Positions 1 through 7,143 of a DNA stretch of 9,322 bases are shown piece after piece. This stretch comes from Armatimonadota bacterium (GTDB lineage Bacteria > Armatimonadota > Armatimonadia > Armatimonadales > Armatimonadaceae): assembly GCA_014379275.1 (NCBI GenBank), contig JACMMA010000177.1, positions 1 to 9,322 on the forward strand. Reading direction: 5' to 3'. The notes beneath the pieces are model-generated. The model saw only the letters and a program-made list of their open reading frames with translations, was not told the DNA's origin and ran no database searches. Every line of letters begins with the position of its first letter. The stretch's first letter is position 1. The translations under genes were made by a program, and so were the position numbers.

Positions 1-948
1 CGAGTTCAGGAACGGCCCGAAACGGAAGCTGATATGCTCCGACAGAAGTGTCTCCCCCTTGTCGAGACCGAAGTGCGTGAGCAGGGTTTGGATGCCTTTT
101 TTCTGTGACGATGCGAGGGCAGTCAAGCCGTGCGTGACAAAGAGGCGATTCTCTCCGATCACCGGCGCCATGTCCTGCACGGTGCCGAGGGCGACCAGGT
201 CGAGAAAATTCTTGCGAAAGGCGGCGCGGGCGGTCGGTCGGATCCGCCCGGTGAGCGCATCCAGCGTCTTGAACGCGACCGCGACCCCGACATAGTCCTG
301 AAAACCGAGCACCGACGTACGGGCGATCGCCGCCCGGTCGTCGCGATACGGGTTGACTACCGCGCAGGCGTCCGGCAGAACTTTGCCCGGGCGGTGGTGG
401 TCGGTAACGACGACATCTATACCGAGTTTCTTCGCGTATGCGACCGGTTCCACCGCCTGCACGCCGCAGTCCGCGGTCAGGATCAGTTTTGCCCCCAACG
501 CGTTCGCCTTATCCACGCCCGGTTTTTGCAAATCGTAGCCGTCCGAGCGCCGCGGCACATACCCGCTCACGTCGCCCCCGAGGCTCTGTAGGGCACGAAC
601 ACAAAGCGCGGCGGAAGTCACCCCGTCCGCGTCGTAGTCGCCATGGACAAAAATCTTCTCCTTGCTTTCCACCGCGAACGCCAACCGGTCTACGGCGGCT
701 TCCATATCCGGAAAGCGATACGGGTCGGACAGGTCGGATAAGTCAGGCGCAAGAAAGGAGCGGACGGCGTCCGGGGTACAGACGCCGCGATTTACCAGCA
801 GTGCGGCGGTGATGGGAGACAACCCGAGTGCGCCGACCAATTTATCGACCGTAGCTTGGTCGGGCGTGGCTATCTGCCATTTGGTAGAAGTGATGGTATC
901 GCGCGCGTGTTGGGAGGGTACATACAGGTTTTCGGGGCGGTTGGACAT
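1..948 (-). CDS. recJ: Single-stranded-DNA-specific exonuclease RecJ, N-terminal 316 residues (runs off the left edge)
   Basis: RecJ is a cytoplasmic 5'-3' single-strand DNA exonuclease of the DHH phosphoesterase superfamily, acting in recombinational and mismatch repair. The minus-strand frame is open from an ATG at 948 to base 1 with no stop, so the C-terminal part (OB-fold and remaining DHHA1 region) lies outside; family members are usually near 550-600 residues. The DHH-domain motifs appear in order: DYDADG at residues 104-109 (metal-binding aspartates), TADCG at 158-162, VTDHH at 181-185, and LDLVALGTVQDMAPVIGENR at 249-268. FRFGPFLNS at the edge matches the conserved segment that opens the next region. 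No Shine-Dalgarno sequence precedes the ATG; a TACAAT hexamer lies 19 nt upstream. The gene diverges from the prolyl oligopeptidase gene. Family assignment is firm from the ordered motifs; the start is the first ATG and gives a normal-length N-terminus. Confidence 0.95.
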   Translation of the reverse strand, partial: MSNRPENLYVPSQHARDTITSTKWQIATPDQATVDKLVGALGLSPITAALLVNRGVCTPDAVRSFLAPDLSDLSDPYRFPDMEAAVDRLAFAVESKEKIFVHGDYDADGVTSAALCVRALQSLGGDVSGYVPRRSDGYDLQKPGVDKANALGAKLILTADCGVQAVEPVAYAKKLGIDVVVTDHHRPGKVLPDACAVVNPYRDDRAAIARTSVLGFQDYVGVAVAFKTLDALTGRIRPTARAAFRKNFLDLVALGTVQDMAPVIGENRLFVTHGLTALASSQKKGIQTLLTHFGLDKGETLLSEHISFRFGPFLNS

Positions 949-967
949 GGTCGGGCTTGGTGCTCAA

Positions 968-973
968 ATTGTA
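968..973 (-). promoter_or_regulatory. Candidate -10 hexamer of recJ
   Basis: Read on the minus strand this is TACAAT, ending 19 nt before the recJ ATG. No good -35 hexamer stands 16-18 bp upstream (GGCGAC at 17 bp). The 119-bp spacer also holds the 8-bp palindrome ACAATTGT at 1003-1010, between the two divergent -10 candidates. The call rests on the hexamer and its position only. Confidence 0.4.
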
Positions 974-1054
974 TCGCGCGGGGTGTCGTCGTCGCCTTGC
1001 AAACAATTGTGTGAATAAGCCGACATCACGACACACTGCCCCGCCGAAATGCGT

Positions 1055-1060
1055 TACAAT
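1055..1060 (+). promoter_or_regulatory. Candidate -10 hexamer of the prolyl oligopeptidase gene, placing the transcript start at or next to the ATG
   Basis: TACAAT ends 7 nt before the ATG at 1068. A transcript starting the usual 6-8 nt downstream of a -10 box would begin at about the A of the start codon, giving a leaderless mRNA. This agrees with the lack of any Shine-Dalgarno sequence before the gene. The -35 region (1032-1037, CACACT) is not consensus-like. The hexamer is seen; leaderless expression is inferred. Confidence 0.45.
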
Positions 1061-1067
1061 AAGCACT

Positions 1068-3278
1068 ATGCAACGAAACATTCGCACCGCAAGTGTCGTC
1101 CTTTTTGCCACGTTCGGACTAGCCACGACGCTACGACCGGAAGCGCACGCCAAACCGATACCTGCACCTAAATCGTCTCAGAAGGAAGCCAAACGCCCCG
1201 TGTATTCAAAACTTGACTATCCCCGCGCCCCGAAAAACGCGACCGCCGATACTTATCATGGTGTGACCGTCGCCGACCCGTACCGCCCGTTGGAAGACGC
1301 GGACGCGGACGCGACGAAAGCATGGGTAGACGCCGAAAACACCATCACCGAATCCTATCTCTCCGCGATCCCCGAGCGCACGAAGATCAAGGCTCAATTG
1401 ACCGAACTCGTCAATTACGAGCGGTTCGGACTCCCGGAGAAGGAAGGCGGGCGGTACTTTTATTCGCGAAACAGCGGCTTGCAGAACCAATCTGTGCTAT
1501 ATGTCGGTGATTCTCTGACCGCGCAACCGCGGGTGTTGTTAGACCCGAATGTCCTTTCCGACGATGGCACGGTCGCGCTTTCTGGTTCGTCCGTGTCCGA
1601 GGACGGCAAGTACTTGGCATACGGGATGTCTTCCGCCGGGTCGGACTGGAGCGAGTGGAAAGTGCGCGACATCGCGACCGGGAAAGACCTGCCCGACACG
1701 TTGAAATGGATTAAGTTCTCCGGCGCGACCTGGGCGAAAGACGGCTCTGGTTTCTACTATTCTCGTTACGCGGAGCCTAAACCCGGGCAAGCGTTACAGG
1801 AAGCCAATTACTTCCCGAAGGTATACTTTCATAAGATCGGCGACGCGCAAGCGAAAGATGCCCTTTTCTACGAACGTCCGGATCAAAAAGAATGGGGCTT
1901 CGGCACGACCCTCTCCGAGGACGGTAAGTTTCTCATCCTGTATGTTACACAAGGCACGGACGAGAAAAACCGCCTGTTCTACAAACGTCTCGATACGCCC
2001 GATGCGCCGGTAGTCGAACTGTTCAACACGCTGGATGCTTCCTATTCGTTTATCGGGAACGACGGCGATACGTTCTATATCGCGACAAATAAAGACGCGC
2101 CGACGGGCAAATTGGTCGCCGTGAACCTTTCCAAGCCGGAGTCCTCGGACTGGAAGACTCTGATCCCGACCTCGGCGAAAGACAACCTGCAAAGCGTTCG
2201 TCTTTTCGGTGATATGTTCGCGGTGACGTATTTGCACGACGCGTATACGCAGGTAAGAACATTCGACTTGTCCGGCAAGCCAAAGGGCGAGATCGCGCTT
2301 CCGGGGATCGGGTCGGCGGGCGGCTTCGACGGTAAGCGTACCGACACGGAAACGTTCTACGGGTACTCAGGCTTCACTTCACCGTACACCACGTACCGCT
2401 ACGATCTGAGAACGGGCAAGTCCGAGGTTTTTAAGAAGCCGAAGGTCGCGTTCGAGCCGGAAAAGTTCGAGACAAAGCAGGTTTTTTATTCGTCGAAGGA
2501 CGGGACCAAGATTCCACTTTTCCTGACGTACAAAAAAGGCACGAAGCGAAACGGCGAAAACCCGACGATTCTTTATGGCTATGGCGGATTCAACGCGAAA
2601 ATGACGCCGTTCTTTTCCACCAACGTGGTCACGTGGATGGAGATGGGTGGTGTCTACGCGGTCGCGTGTTTGCGCGGCGGCGGGGAATACGGGGAAGGCT
2701 GGCATCAGGCGGGGATGAAGCTTAAGAAGCAGAATGTTTTCGACGATTTCATCGCGGCGGGGGAGTACCTCGTCAAGGAAAAATATACCTCGACGCCGAA
2801 ACTCGCGATCTCGGGCGGATCGAATGGCGGACTGCTCGTCGGGGCGGTGATGAATCAGCGACCGGACCTGTTCGGTGCCTGCCTTCCGGCGGTCGGCGTC
2901 ATGGACATGTTACGCTTCCCGAAATTTACGATTGGGTGGGCGTGGACCTCGGACTATGGCTCCCCGGAGAACGAGGCGGAATTCCAAGCCCTGCGGGCCT
3001 ACTCGCCGTACCACAACCTGAAACCGGGGACGCGGTATCCGGCGACGTTGGTCACGACCAGTGACCACGACGACCGCGTCGTTCCCGCACACTCGTTCAA
3101 GTACGTTGCGCGACTCCAGGAGGTGCAGGCACCGGACGCCCCCCCGGTGTTGATCCGTATCGAAACAAAAGCGGGGCATGGTGCCGGTAAACCGATCTCC
3201 AAGCAGATAGATCAGACGGCGGACGTGTACGCATTTCTGGTGCGTTCGCTGGGAATGGCCCTCCCCGACGGGTTCTGA
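1068..3278 (+). CDS. Prolyl oligopeptidase family protein (peptidase family S9A) with signal peptide
   Basis: This is a serine peptidase that cleaves short peptides after proline. The family fold is an N-terminal seven-bladed beta-propeller that gates a C-terminal alpha/beta hydrolase domain. Residues 1-28 read as a signal peptide: R3 and R6, a hydrophobic stretch at about 8-22, and an AHA site before K29, so export to the periplasm or outside is likely. The propeller region spans roughly residues 110-460. The catalytic domain carries RGGGEYG, the nucleophile motif GGSNGG with Ser585, SDHDDRVVP with Asp668 and the substrate-contacting Arg670, and AGHGAGKP with His704. The length of 736 residues is normal for the family. 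I chose the ATG at 1068 over one 37 codons upstream (957): it starts the signal peptide directly and sits next to a -10-like box, and the earlier start would add a non-conserved Arg/Cys-rich leader. The gene converges on the acetyltransferase gene across a strong hairpin. The natural peptide substrate is unknown. Confidence 0.95.
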   Translation: MQRNIRTASVVLFATFGLATTLRPEAHAKPIPAPKSSQKEAKRPVYSKLDYPRAPKNATADTYHGVTVADPYRPLEDADADATKAWVDAENTITESYLSAIPERTKIKAQLTELVNYERFGLPEKEGGRYFYSRNSGLQNQSVLYVGDSLTAQPRVLLDPNVLSDDGTVALSGSSVSEDGKYLAYGMSSAGSDWSEWKVRDIATGKDLPDTLKWIKFSGATWAKDGSGFYYSRYAEPKPGQALQEANYFPKVYFHKIGDAQAKDALFYERPDQKEWGFGTTLSEDGKFLILYVTQGTDEKNRLFYKRLDTPDAPVVELFNTLDASYSFIGNDGDTFYIATNKDAPTGKLVAVNLSKPESSDWKTLIPTSAKDNLQSVRLFGDMFAVTYLHDAYTQVRTFDLSGKPKGEIALPGIGSAGGFDGKRTDTETFYGYSGFTSPYTTYRYDLRTGKSEVFKKPKVAFEPEKFETKQVFYSSKDGTKIPLFLTYKKGTKRNGENPTILYGYGGFNAKMTPFFSTNVVTWMEMGGVYAVACLRGGGEYGEGWHQAGMKLKKQNVFDDFIAAGEYLVKEKYTSTPKLAISGGSNGGLLVGAVMNQRPDLFGACLPAVGVMDMLRFPKFTIGWAWTSDYGSPENEAEFQALRAYSPYHNLKPGTRYPATLVTTSDHDDRVVPAHSFKYVARLQEVQAPDAPPVLIRIETKAGHGAGKPISKQIDQTADVYAFLVRSLGMALPDGF

Positions 3279-3294
3279 AGGGAGTGACCGTCAC

Positions 3295-3348
3295 GCCGTG
3301 GGTTAGCCCCCCGCCCCCAGGATTGGGGGCGGGGGGCTAACCCACGGC
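3295..3348. terminator. Perfect 24-bp-stem hairpin between convergent genes, likely bidirectional terminator
   Basis: Bases 3295-3318 are exactly complementary to 3325-3348 (one further A-T pair closes the loop to GGAT), giving a very GC-rich stem without a mismatch. It begins 16 bp after the peptidase stop. The stop codon and last four codons of the acetyltransferase gene (ending at 3337) lie inside its right arm. Neither side is followed by a T-run, so it is not a classical intrinsic terminator. The convergent setting suggests termination or 3'-end protection for both transcripts. A small inverted repeat, GTGAC-C-GTCAC (3284-3294), abuts it on the left. The structure is certain; the function is inferred. 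Confidence 0.75.
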
Positions 3349-3846
3349 ATCTATGGAGAACGCGGGATGAAATAGCACCGTGCCCTGTGCGGTGCTGGTG
3401 TCGAACGGCAGCGCAAGGAAATACTCCGGCGGAAAGCCTTCGAGAATGAGACCGGGCTCGCTGGTGAAACCGAAGCGATTGTAATAACCGGGGTCGCCCA
3501 ACAGAACGCATCCTTTAGCCCCCGAAGATTTCAGCAAGGATAAGCCCTCCGAAATGAGGGCTGTGCCGATGCCTTGTTTCTGAAATTCCAGGGACACCGA
3601 CACCGGACCGAGTCCATACCAATCCGTGCTGCCATCGGAAATCGTCACCGGGGAGAAGGCGACGTGACCGACGACCCGCCCGTCCGACTCCGCGACCAGA
3701 GACAGCGTCAACGCCCCCGCCGCACGCAATGCACCAATGATAAACTGCTCGGTGCCGGAACGATGCGGCGCGTTCGCGAAAGCCGATTCGGTCACGAGGG
3801 TGATGGTTTCGCTGTCGGAAGGTTGCTCTTCGCGGATAGTAATCAT
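3337..3846 (-). CDS. GNAT family N-acetyltransferase, YhbS-like
   Basis: This is a predicted cytoplasmic acetyl-CoA-dependent N-acetyltransferase; the acceptor is not known. The 169-residue protein has the usual length for a single GNAT domain. The acetyl-CoA pyrophosphate-binding motif A reads QKQGIGTA at residues 89-96, preceded by the strand LGPVSVSLEF. GDPGYYNRFGF at 117-127 is a hallmark of the YhbS-like branch (COG3153), where the Tyr/Phe-rich turn follows the fourth strand. The start ATG at 3846 has AGGA about 8 nt upstream and gives the canonical N-terminus MITIREEQPSDSETI. The last codons and the stop are embedded in the hairpin shared with the peptidase gene. It diverges from the serine hydrolase gene across 241 bp. 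The family is confident; the substrate is open. Confidence 0.93.
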   Translation of the reverse strand: MITIREEQPSDSETITLVTESAFANAPHRSGTEQFIIGALRAAGALTLSLVAESDGRVVGHVAFSPVTISDGSTDWYGLGPVSVSLEFQKQGIGTALISEGLSLLKSSGAKGCVLLGDPGYYNRFGFTSEPGLILEGFPPEYFLALPFDTSTAQGTVLFHPAFSIDAVG

Positions 3847-3972
3847 CGATTCGATCCTGCCCTTTTTCGGTCAAGGTACCATGTCGTTCCGCAGTATTGC
3901 CACGCTACCGGTACGAATGCCCCGAGGACATCGCCCAGCCGTCACTGTCCTGCCCCGCCATCACCAATACGC

Positions 3973-3978
3973 TATACT
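3973..3978 (+). promoter_or_regulatory. Weak candidate -10 hexamer upstream of the serine hydrolase gene
   Basis: TATACT is the best -10-like hexamer in the 241-bp spacer (3847-4087) between the divergent acetyltransferase and serine hydrolase genes. It would give a 5' leader of about 100 nt for the hydrolase. The -35 region is poor. A short inverted repeat GGACG-ATA-CGTCC lies downstream at 4021-4033 and could be an operator. Nothing else in the spacer could be recognised. Confidence 0.25.
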
Positions 3979-4087
3979 TGTCTGTCCCGCCGTTCCACAG
4001 GGGTGACACCTATCAACATCGGACGATACGTCCGGGCGGCATGGAACCCGGAACGCCACCGGGGCGTCGAAGCACCGGCTAAACTCT

Positions 4088-5758
4088 ATGATAGACGCGG
4101 AATCTCGAAGCAAATTGGGCGCTTTCGTTCGGGAGCAGAGGGAGCGCCACGGCACTCCCGGCGTTTCGCTGGCGGTCGTGTCCGCCGACCGTGTCGTCTA
4201 TGCGTGTGGTTTTGGCGTGACCAGTGCGGACCCGGCGCAGTCGGTCGCCGTAACACCGGAAACCCTGTTCCGGGTTGGCTCCACCACCAAAGCGATGACC
4301 GGCACCCTTCTTATGCGCCTTGTTGAAGCCGAAAAACTGTCCCTGGATGAACCCGTCGTCACTTACCTCCCCTGGCTGACGTTAAGCGACAACGATGCGA
4401 CCGCTCGCGTGACCTTGCGGCACCTGATGAGCCACCAGTCGGGACTGCCCTGGGGGGCGGGGTTCTTCGGTGACCGCGACCCTTCGGGACTGGAAACCTA
4501 TGTCCGCACACAGGTGCCGCTCATGCCGCTCATTGCCCCTCCCGGTGTCCTGTTCAGTTACAGCAACATCGGCGTGAACGTGTCAGGGTGCGTCGCCGAA
4601 GCCGTGGGCGGTGCCCCTTTCGCCGAACTGATGTACACGTGGGTGTTCGAACCGCTCGGCATGGAGCGTACTCTGTTCGACCCCCTACGCGCTATGGCAT
4701 TCCCGCTCGCGCAAGCGCACGCGCGAACGGAAGCGGGAGTTCGGGTACAGAGGGAGGAGCCGTGGGCAGAGAATGTCGCTTACCGACCGTCCGCGATGGC
4801 ATATTCCACGGTTCTCGACACCGCGCGTTTTGCACGTCTGCATCTGAATCAGGGAAAATGGGATGGGCAACAACTCCTTTCGGCGGAATCCGTGGCGGAG
4901 ATGCAGAAGACCCAGGTGGACGAATACCAGACGGACGGGCGCACCGTCGGTCTTAACTTCGCGCTGTCCTATTACCGGGGTCATCGCCGGGTAGGACACG
5001 GGGGCGGCATCGCCTCGTTCGGAAGCGTCTTCACCATGCTCCCGGACGCCGGGGTAGCGGTGGCGATCCAGTTCAACGAGAACGGCTTCTGGCAGGCGAC
5101 GGAGGAGATCGTCCGTCAGGTATTCGACGCCGTTTTACAGCATAGTTCGCCGGCCTGTGCCGTTCCCACGGTGCCGTTGCCACCGGAGCCGAAAGTAAGG
5201 GATCGGGAGCGTTGCGCCGGTACGTTCCTCGGTCCTCGTTCCGGGTTGGTCGTCCTATCGGTCAATGACGACGAAAACTCGATACGCCTCTCACGGCGGG
5301 GGACGGGGGGCGACGTGCCACTCTTGCCTTTGCGTCGTGACCTCTACGCCGGACGAAATCTTCTCACGGGCGAGGAGGAAGTGGTCGGATGTATCGGACT
5401 AACGGAGCGACATGGCGCGGAGCCGATCACGCACATCATGCTGAACGGGGCACCCTGCGTGCGGGTCGAACCAGATCCGGCATTCGCCGCCGATCCGCAC
5501 GCCTGGCATGCTTACATAGGCGAATTCCGGGGGGCGGATGAAACGTACCCCTCGGGATTCGACCGCCTGACCCTCCGCTGTGAGAACGACATCCTGAGAG
5601 TGTTCTCGCTGAACCGGGCGCGCGAGGAGGAGGCGATTCCCTGGGAAGAAGGCTGCTTCGTCTATCGCGGGCGGTTCCTTCGCTTCCCGAAGGATGATCC
5701 CGCGCCGATGTCGTTCACTCTGGGCGACCCCGTAGTCCGCTACGAACGCCTCGGGTAA
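4088..5758 (+). CDS. Serine hydrolase, class C beta-lactamase-related (esterase/peptidase type), with long C-terminal extension
   Basis: This is a penicillin-recognising serine hydrolase of the beta-lactamase-related superfamily, acting on an ester, amide or D-amino-acid peptide that cannot be told from sequence. The catalytic domain covers about residues 1-355. It has the SxxK motif STTK (Ser65, Lys68) in FRVGSTTK, the YxN motif YSN (Tyr158, Asn160), and an HxG-type third motif HGGG (His304) in place of KTG. Residues about 365-556 are an extension with two lipocalin/DUF3471-like units, marked by CAGTFLGP and YIGEFRG. No N-terminal signal peptide is seen, which is unusual beside secreted true beta-lactamases and suggests a cytoplasmic enzyme. 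The start ATG has no clear Shine-Dalgarno sequence, but an in-frame stop at 4004 and no other start codon before 4088 leave it as the only choice. A resistance role is unlikely because most such proteins are esterases or peptidases. Confidence 0.9.
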   Translation: MIDAESRSKLGAFVREQRERHGTPGVSLAVVSADRVVYACGFGVTSADPAQSVAVTPETLFRVGSTTKAMTGTLLMRLVEAEKLSLDEPVVTYLPWLTLSDNDATARVTLRHLMSHQSGLPWGAGFFGDRDPSGLETYVRTQVPLMPLIAPPGVLFSYSNIGVNVSGCVAEAVGGAPFAELMYTWVFEPLGMERTLFDPLRAMAFPLAQAHARTEAGVRVQREEPWAENVAYRPSAMAYSTVLDTARFARLHLNQGKWDGQQLLSAESVAEMQKTQVDEYQTDGRTVGLNFALSYYRGHRRVGHGGGIASFGSVFTMLPDAGVAVAIQFNENGFWQATEEIVRQVFDAVLQHSSPACAVPTVPLPPEPKVRDRERCAGTFLGPRSGLVVLSVNDDENSIRLSRRGTGGDVPLLPLRRDLYAGRNLLTGEEEVVGCIGLTERHGAEPITHIMLNGAPCVRVEPDPAFAADPHAWHAYIGEFRGADETYPSGFDRLTLRCENDILRVFSLNRAREEEAIPWEEGCFVYRGRFLRFPKDDPAPMSFTLGDPVVRYERLG

Positions 5759-5831
5759 CACGAAATCGGCACGTTTGTGTGCGCCGGGTATTTCGCCATG
5801 GTTTTCTCTCGACGCGAAGAGGACGTCTCAA

Positions 5832-6638
5832 TCACTCTTCCGCGAGACGGTGCAAAAGCGCGGCGGAATCGGCATTCATCGGGTAAAAGTTTTCGAGCGC
5901 GATCTCGGAGATCGTTACCTCCACCGCCGTGCCGAATACTGTGGTCGTGCTCAAGAGCGAAAGAACCCCGGAGTCGGTGACGAGGTGTAGCGGTACCACC
6001 ATGTTCGCCACTTCACTGCCGGGCAAAGGCTCCGCGGGAGTATGCGTTTTAGGCACCGGATAACTACCGACCTCTTTGGCTAACTCCCTCAGTAGGGGGT
6101 CCGCTGTGATTTCGATCTGATGACGCAGGCGAGCAAGGAGGTGGGAACGCCATTGCCGGAAGTTGGCGATGCGCGGTGCCAGTCCGGCGGGGTGCATGCT
6201 TAGCCGCATCACGTTCACGGGAACCTTCAGCAGTTCGGGGGCGATTCCCCCCAATAACCGTCGCGCCGCCTCGTTCGCAGTGACCAGAGTCCAATGGCGG
6301 TCGATGGCGAGTGCCGGGTACGGCTCGTGCGCCGTCAGAACCATCTCGACGGCTTCTCGCGCGGCGGCCAGTGCGGGGTCGGCGAGTGTTCGTGTCGGGA
6401 AGACCGGGGCGAAACCGGCGGCGATCAGCAACGCATTTCGTTCGCGCAGGGGAACATCCAGCCGCTCCGCCAGGAGCATCACCATCTCGCGGCTCGGGGT
6501 GGCACGTCCGGTTTCGACGAAACTCAGGTGCCGGGTAGACACTTCCGCCTCGAAGGACAGCTCCATCTGGCTCATGCGCCGCCGCTGACGCCATTCGCGT
6601 AGAAGGTTTCCGACAAGCAGCGGAGGAGAGTGCGTCAT
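5832..6638 (-). CDS. XRE-family transcriptional regulator with MmyB-like ligand-binding domain
   Basis: This is a DNA-binding regulator predicted to sense a small, probably hydrophobic molecule. Residues about 9-72 form an XRE helix-turn-helix: LLREWRQRRRMSQMELS leads to the recognition helix region VSTRHLSFVETGRATPSRE. Residues about 105-265 match the MmyB-like ligand-binding domain, with landmarks PYPALAIDRHWTLVTANEAA, NVMRLSMHPAGL, and LLRELAKEVGSYPVP. The length of 268 residues is typical. An ATG six codons upstream (6656) is possible, but a TATCAT -10-like box lies between the two ATGs, and the 6638 start gives the family-like N-terminus MTHSPPLLVGNLLREWR. The gene diverges from the SnoaL-like/hydrolase pair, and a perfect inverted repeat in the spacer overlaps its own promoter, so autoregulation and control of the neighbours are likely. 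It converges with the serine hydrolase gene over 73 bp that show no strong terminator. Confidence 0.92.
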   Translation of the reverse strand: MTHSPPLLVGNLLREWRQRRRMSQMELSFEAEVSTRHLSFVETGRATPSREMVMLLAERLDVPLRERNALLIAAGFAPVFPTRTLADPALAAAREAVEMVLTAHEPYPALAIDRHWTLVTANEAARRLLGGIAPELLKVPVNVMRLSMHPAGLAPRIANFRQWRSHLLARLRHQIEITADPLLRELAKEVGSYPVPKTHTPAEPLPGSEVANMVVPLHLVTDSGVLSLLSTTTVFGTAVEVTISEIALENFYPMNADSAALLHRLAEE

Positions 6639-6644
6639 ACCAGC

Positions 6645-6650
6645 ATGATA
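6645..6650 (-). promoter_or_regulatory. Candidate -10 hexamer of the MmyB-like regulator gene
   Basis: Read on the minus strand this is TATCAT, ending 6 nt before the ATG at 6638. The transcript would then start at or beside the start codon, so the mRNA would be leaderless or nearly so. No Shine-Dalgarno sequence is present. A -35 at 17 bp would fall at 6668-6673 (GGAGTC, poor), inside the edge of the inverted repeat at 6671-6693. Confidence 0.4.
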
Positions 6651-6670
6651 ACGCATTTGCGTGCGGCGAC

Positions 6671-6693
6671 TCCATTACGTCACAGGTAATGGA
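6671..6693. promoter_or_regulatory. Inverted repeat, candidate operator of the MmyB-like regulator
   Basis: TCCATTAC and GTAATGGA are perfect 8-bp inverted arms separated by 7 bp (GTCACAG). The centre-to-centre spacing of 15 bp is in the range expected for a dimeric helix-turn-helix protein bound to successive major grooves. It lies in the 124-bp divergent spacer, over the -35 region of the regulator and about 70 bp upstream of the SnoaL-like gene. Repeat and position are seen; that this regulator binds it is inferred from gene arrangement. Confidence 0.5.
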
Positions 6694-6726
6694 TACGGAT
6701 CGCGCGGCGCGGGATGATACCGTTGT

Positions 6727-6746
6727 CGGCGGCACCAACCGCCGCC
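6727..6746 (+). other. Small GC-rich hairpin in the 5' leader of the SnoaL-like gene
   Basis: CGGCGG (6727-6732) and CCGCCG (6739-6744) form a 6-bp stem with a CACCAA loop; an alternative register pairs 6728-6733 with 6741-6746. It stands just upstream of the AAGGA ribosome-binding site (6751-6755) of the gene starting at 6763. It may affect mRNA stability or translation, or may be chance in GC-rich DNA. Confidence 0.3.
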
Positions 6747-6762
6747 ACGAAAGGAATACCAT

Positions 6763-7134
6763 ATGGACCCCGTGACCGAATTGATGCATCGCTATATCGC
6801 TACCTGGAACGAGACTGACGCCGCCCGACGCCGTGAATTGATCGCGCAAACCTGGACCGAGGACGCCTTCTATATAGACCCGATGATGCGCGGCGAAACC
6901 CGCGCCGGGATAGACGCCATGATCGGAGGAGTGCAGACGCAGTTTCCCGGATTCCGACTGCGCCTGACTGGTACCATCGACGCACACCATGACCGGGCGC
7001 GTTTCGCCTGGGAACTGGGGCCGGAAGGCGAAACCGCCCCGGTCGGCGGGATCGACTTCGCCGTCCTTTCCGGCGGACGAATCCAGTCCATCACCGGCTT
7101 TCTGGATTTCGCGCCGCAGGCACCGGCGGTGTAG
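6763..7134 (+). CDS. SnoaL-like / NTF2-like small protein
   Basis: This 123-residue protein has the size and pattern of the SnoaL-like branch of the NTF2 fold, a cone-shaped barrel that binds or isomerises small hydrophobic molecules. The opening helix VTELMHRYIATWNETDAAR is followed by the conserved LIAQTWTEDAFYIDP segment, a GIDAMIGGVQTQFPGFRL helix-strand unit, strands around ARFAWEL, and the closing GGRIQSITGFLDF. The family includes enzymes such as polyketide cyclases and also non-enzymatic pockets, so no reaction can be assigned. AAGGA at 6751-6755, 7 nt before the ATG, supports the start. It is the first gene of a likely two-gene unit with the alpha/beta hydrolase; 102 bp containing a strong hairpin separate them. 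Control by the divergent MmyB-like regulator is inferred from layout. Confidence 0.88.
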   Translation: MDPVTELMHRYIATWNETDAARRRELIAQTWTEDAFYIDPMMRGETRAGIDAMIGGVQTQFPGFRLRLTGTIDAHHDRARFAWELGPEGETAPVGGIDFAVLSGGRIQSITGFLDFAPQAPAV

Positions 7135-7143
7135 CAGCACCAC

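Noticed and set aside
130..812. Plus-strand open frames opposite recJ
   Set aside because: They are Arg/Pro-rich translations with no family motifs, antisense to a minus-strand frame holding all RecJ DHH motifs in order.
1003..1010. ACAATTGT palindrome as an operator between recJ and the peptidase gene
   Set aside because: Eight A/T-rich bases without longer symmetry or a neighbouring regulator gene are not enough to claim a binding site.
957..1067. Longer start for the prolyl oligopeptidase (ATG at 957)
   Set aside because: It would place 37 non-conserved residues before a good signal peptide and would put the -10-like box and divergent promoter region inside the coding sequence.
3574..4326. 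250-codon plus-strand open frame across the acetyltransferase and the serine hydrolase start
   Set aside because: It overlaps two genes with intact catalytic motifs and its own translation is Arg-rich without motifs.
5759..5831. Terminator between the serine hydrolase and the regulator
   Set aside because: Only a weak GCAC/GTGC pairing around 5770-5783 was found; it is too short to support a call.
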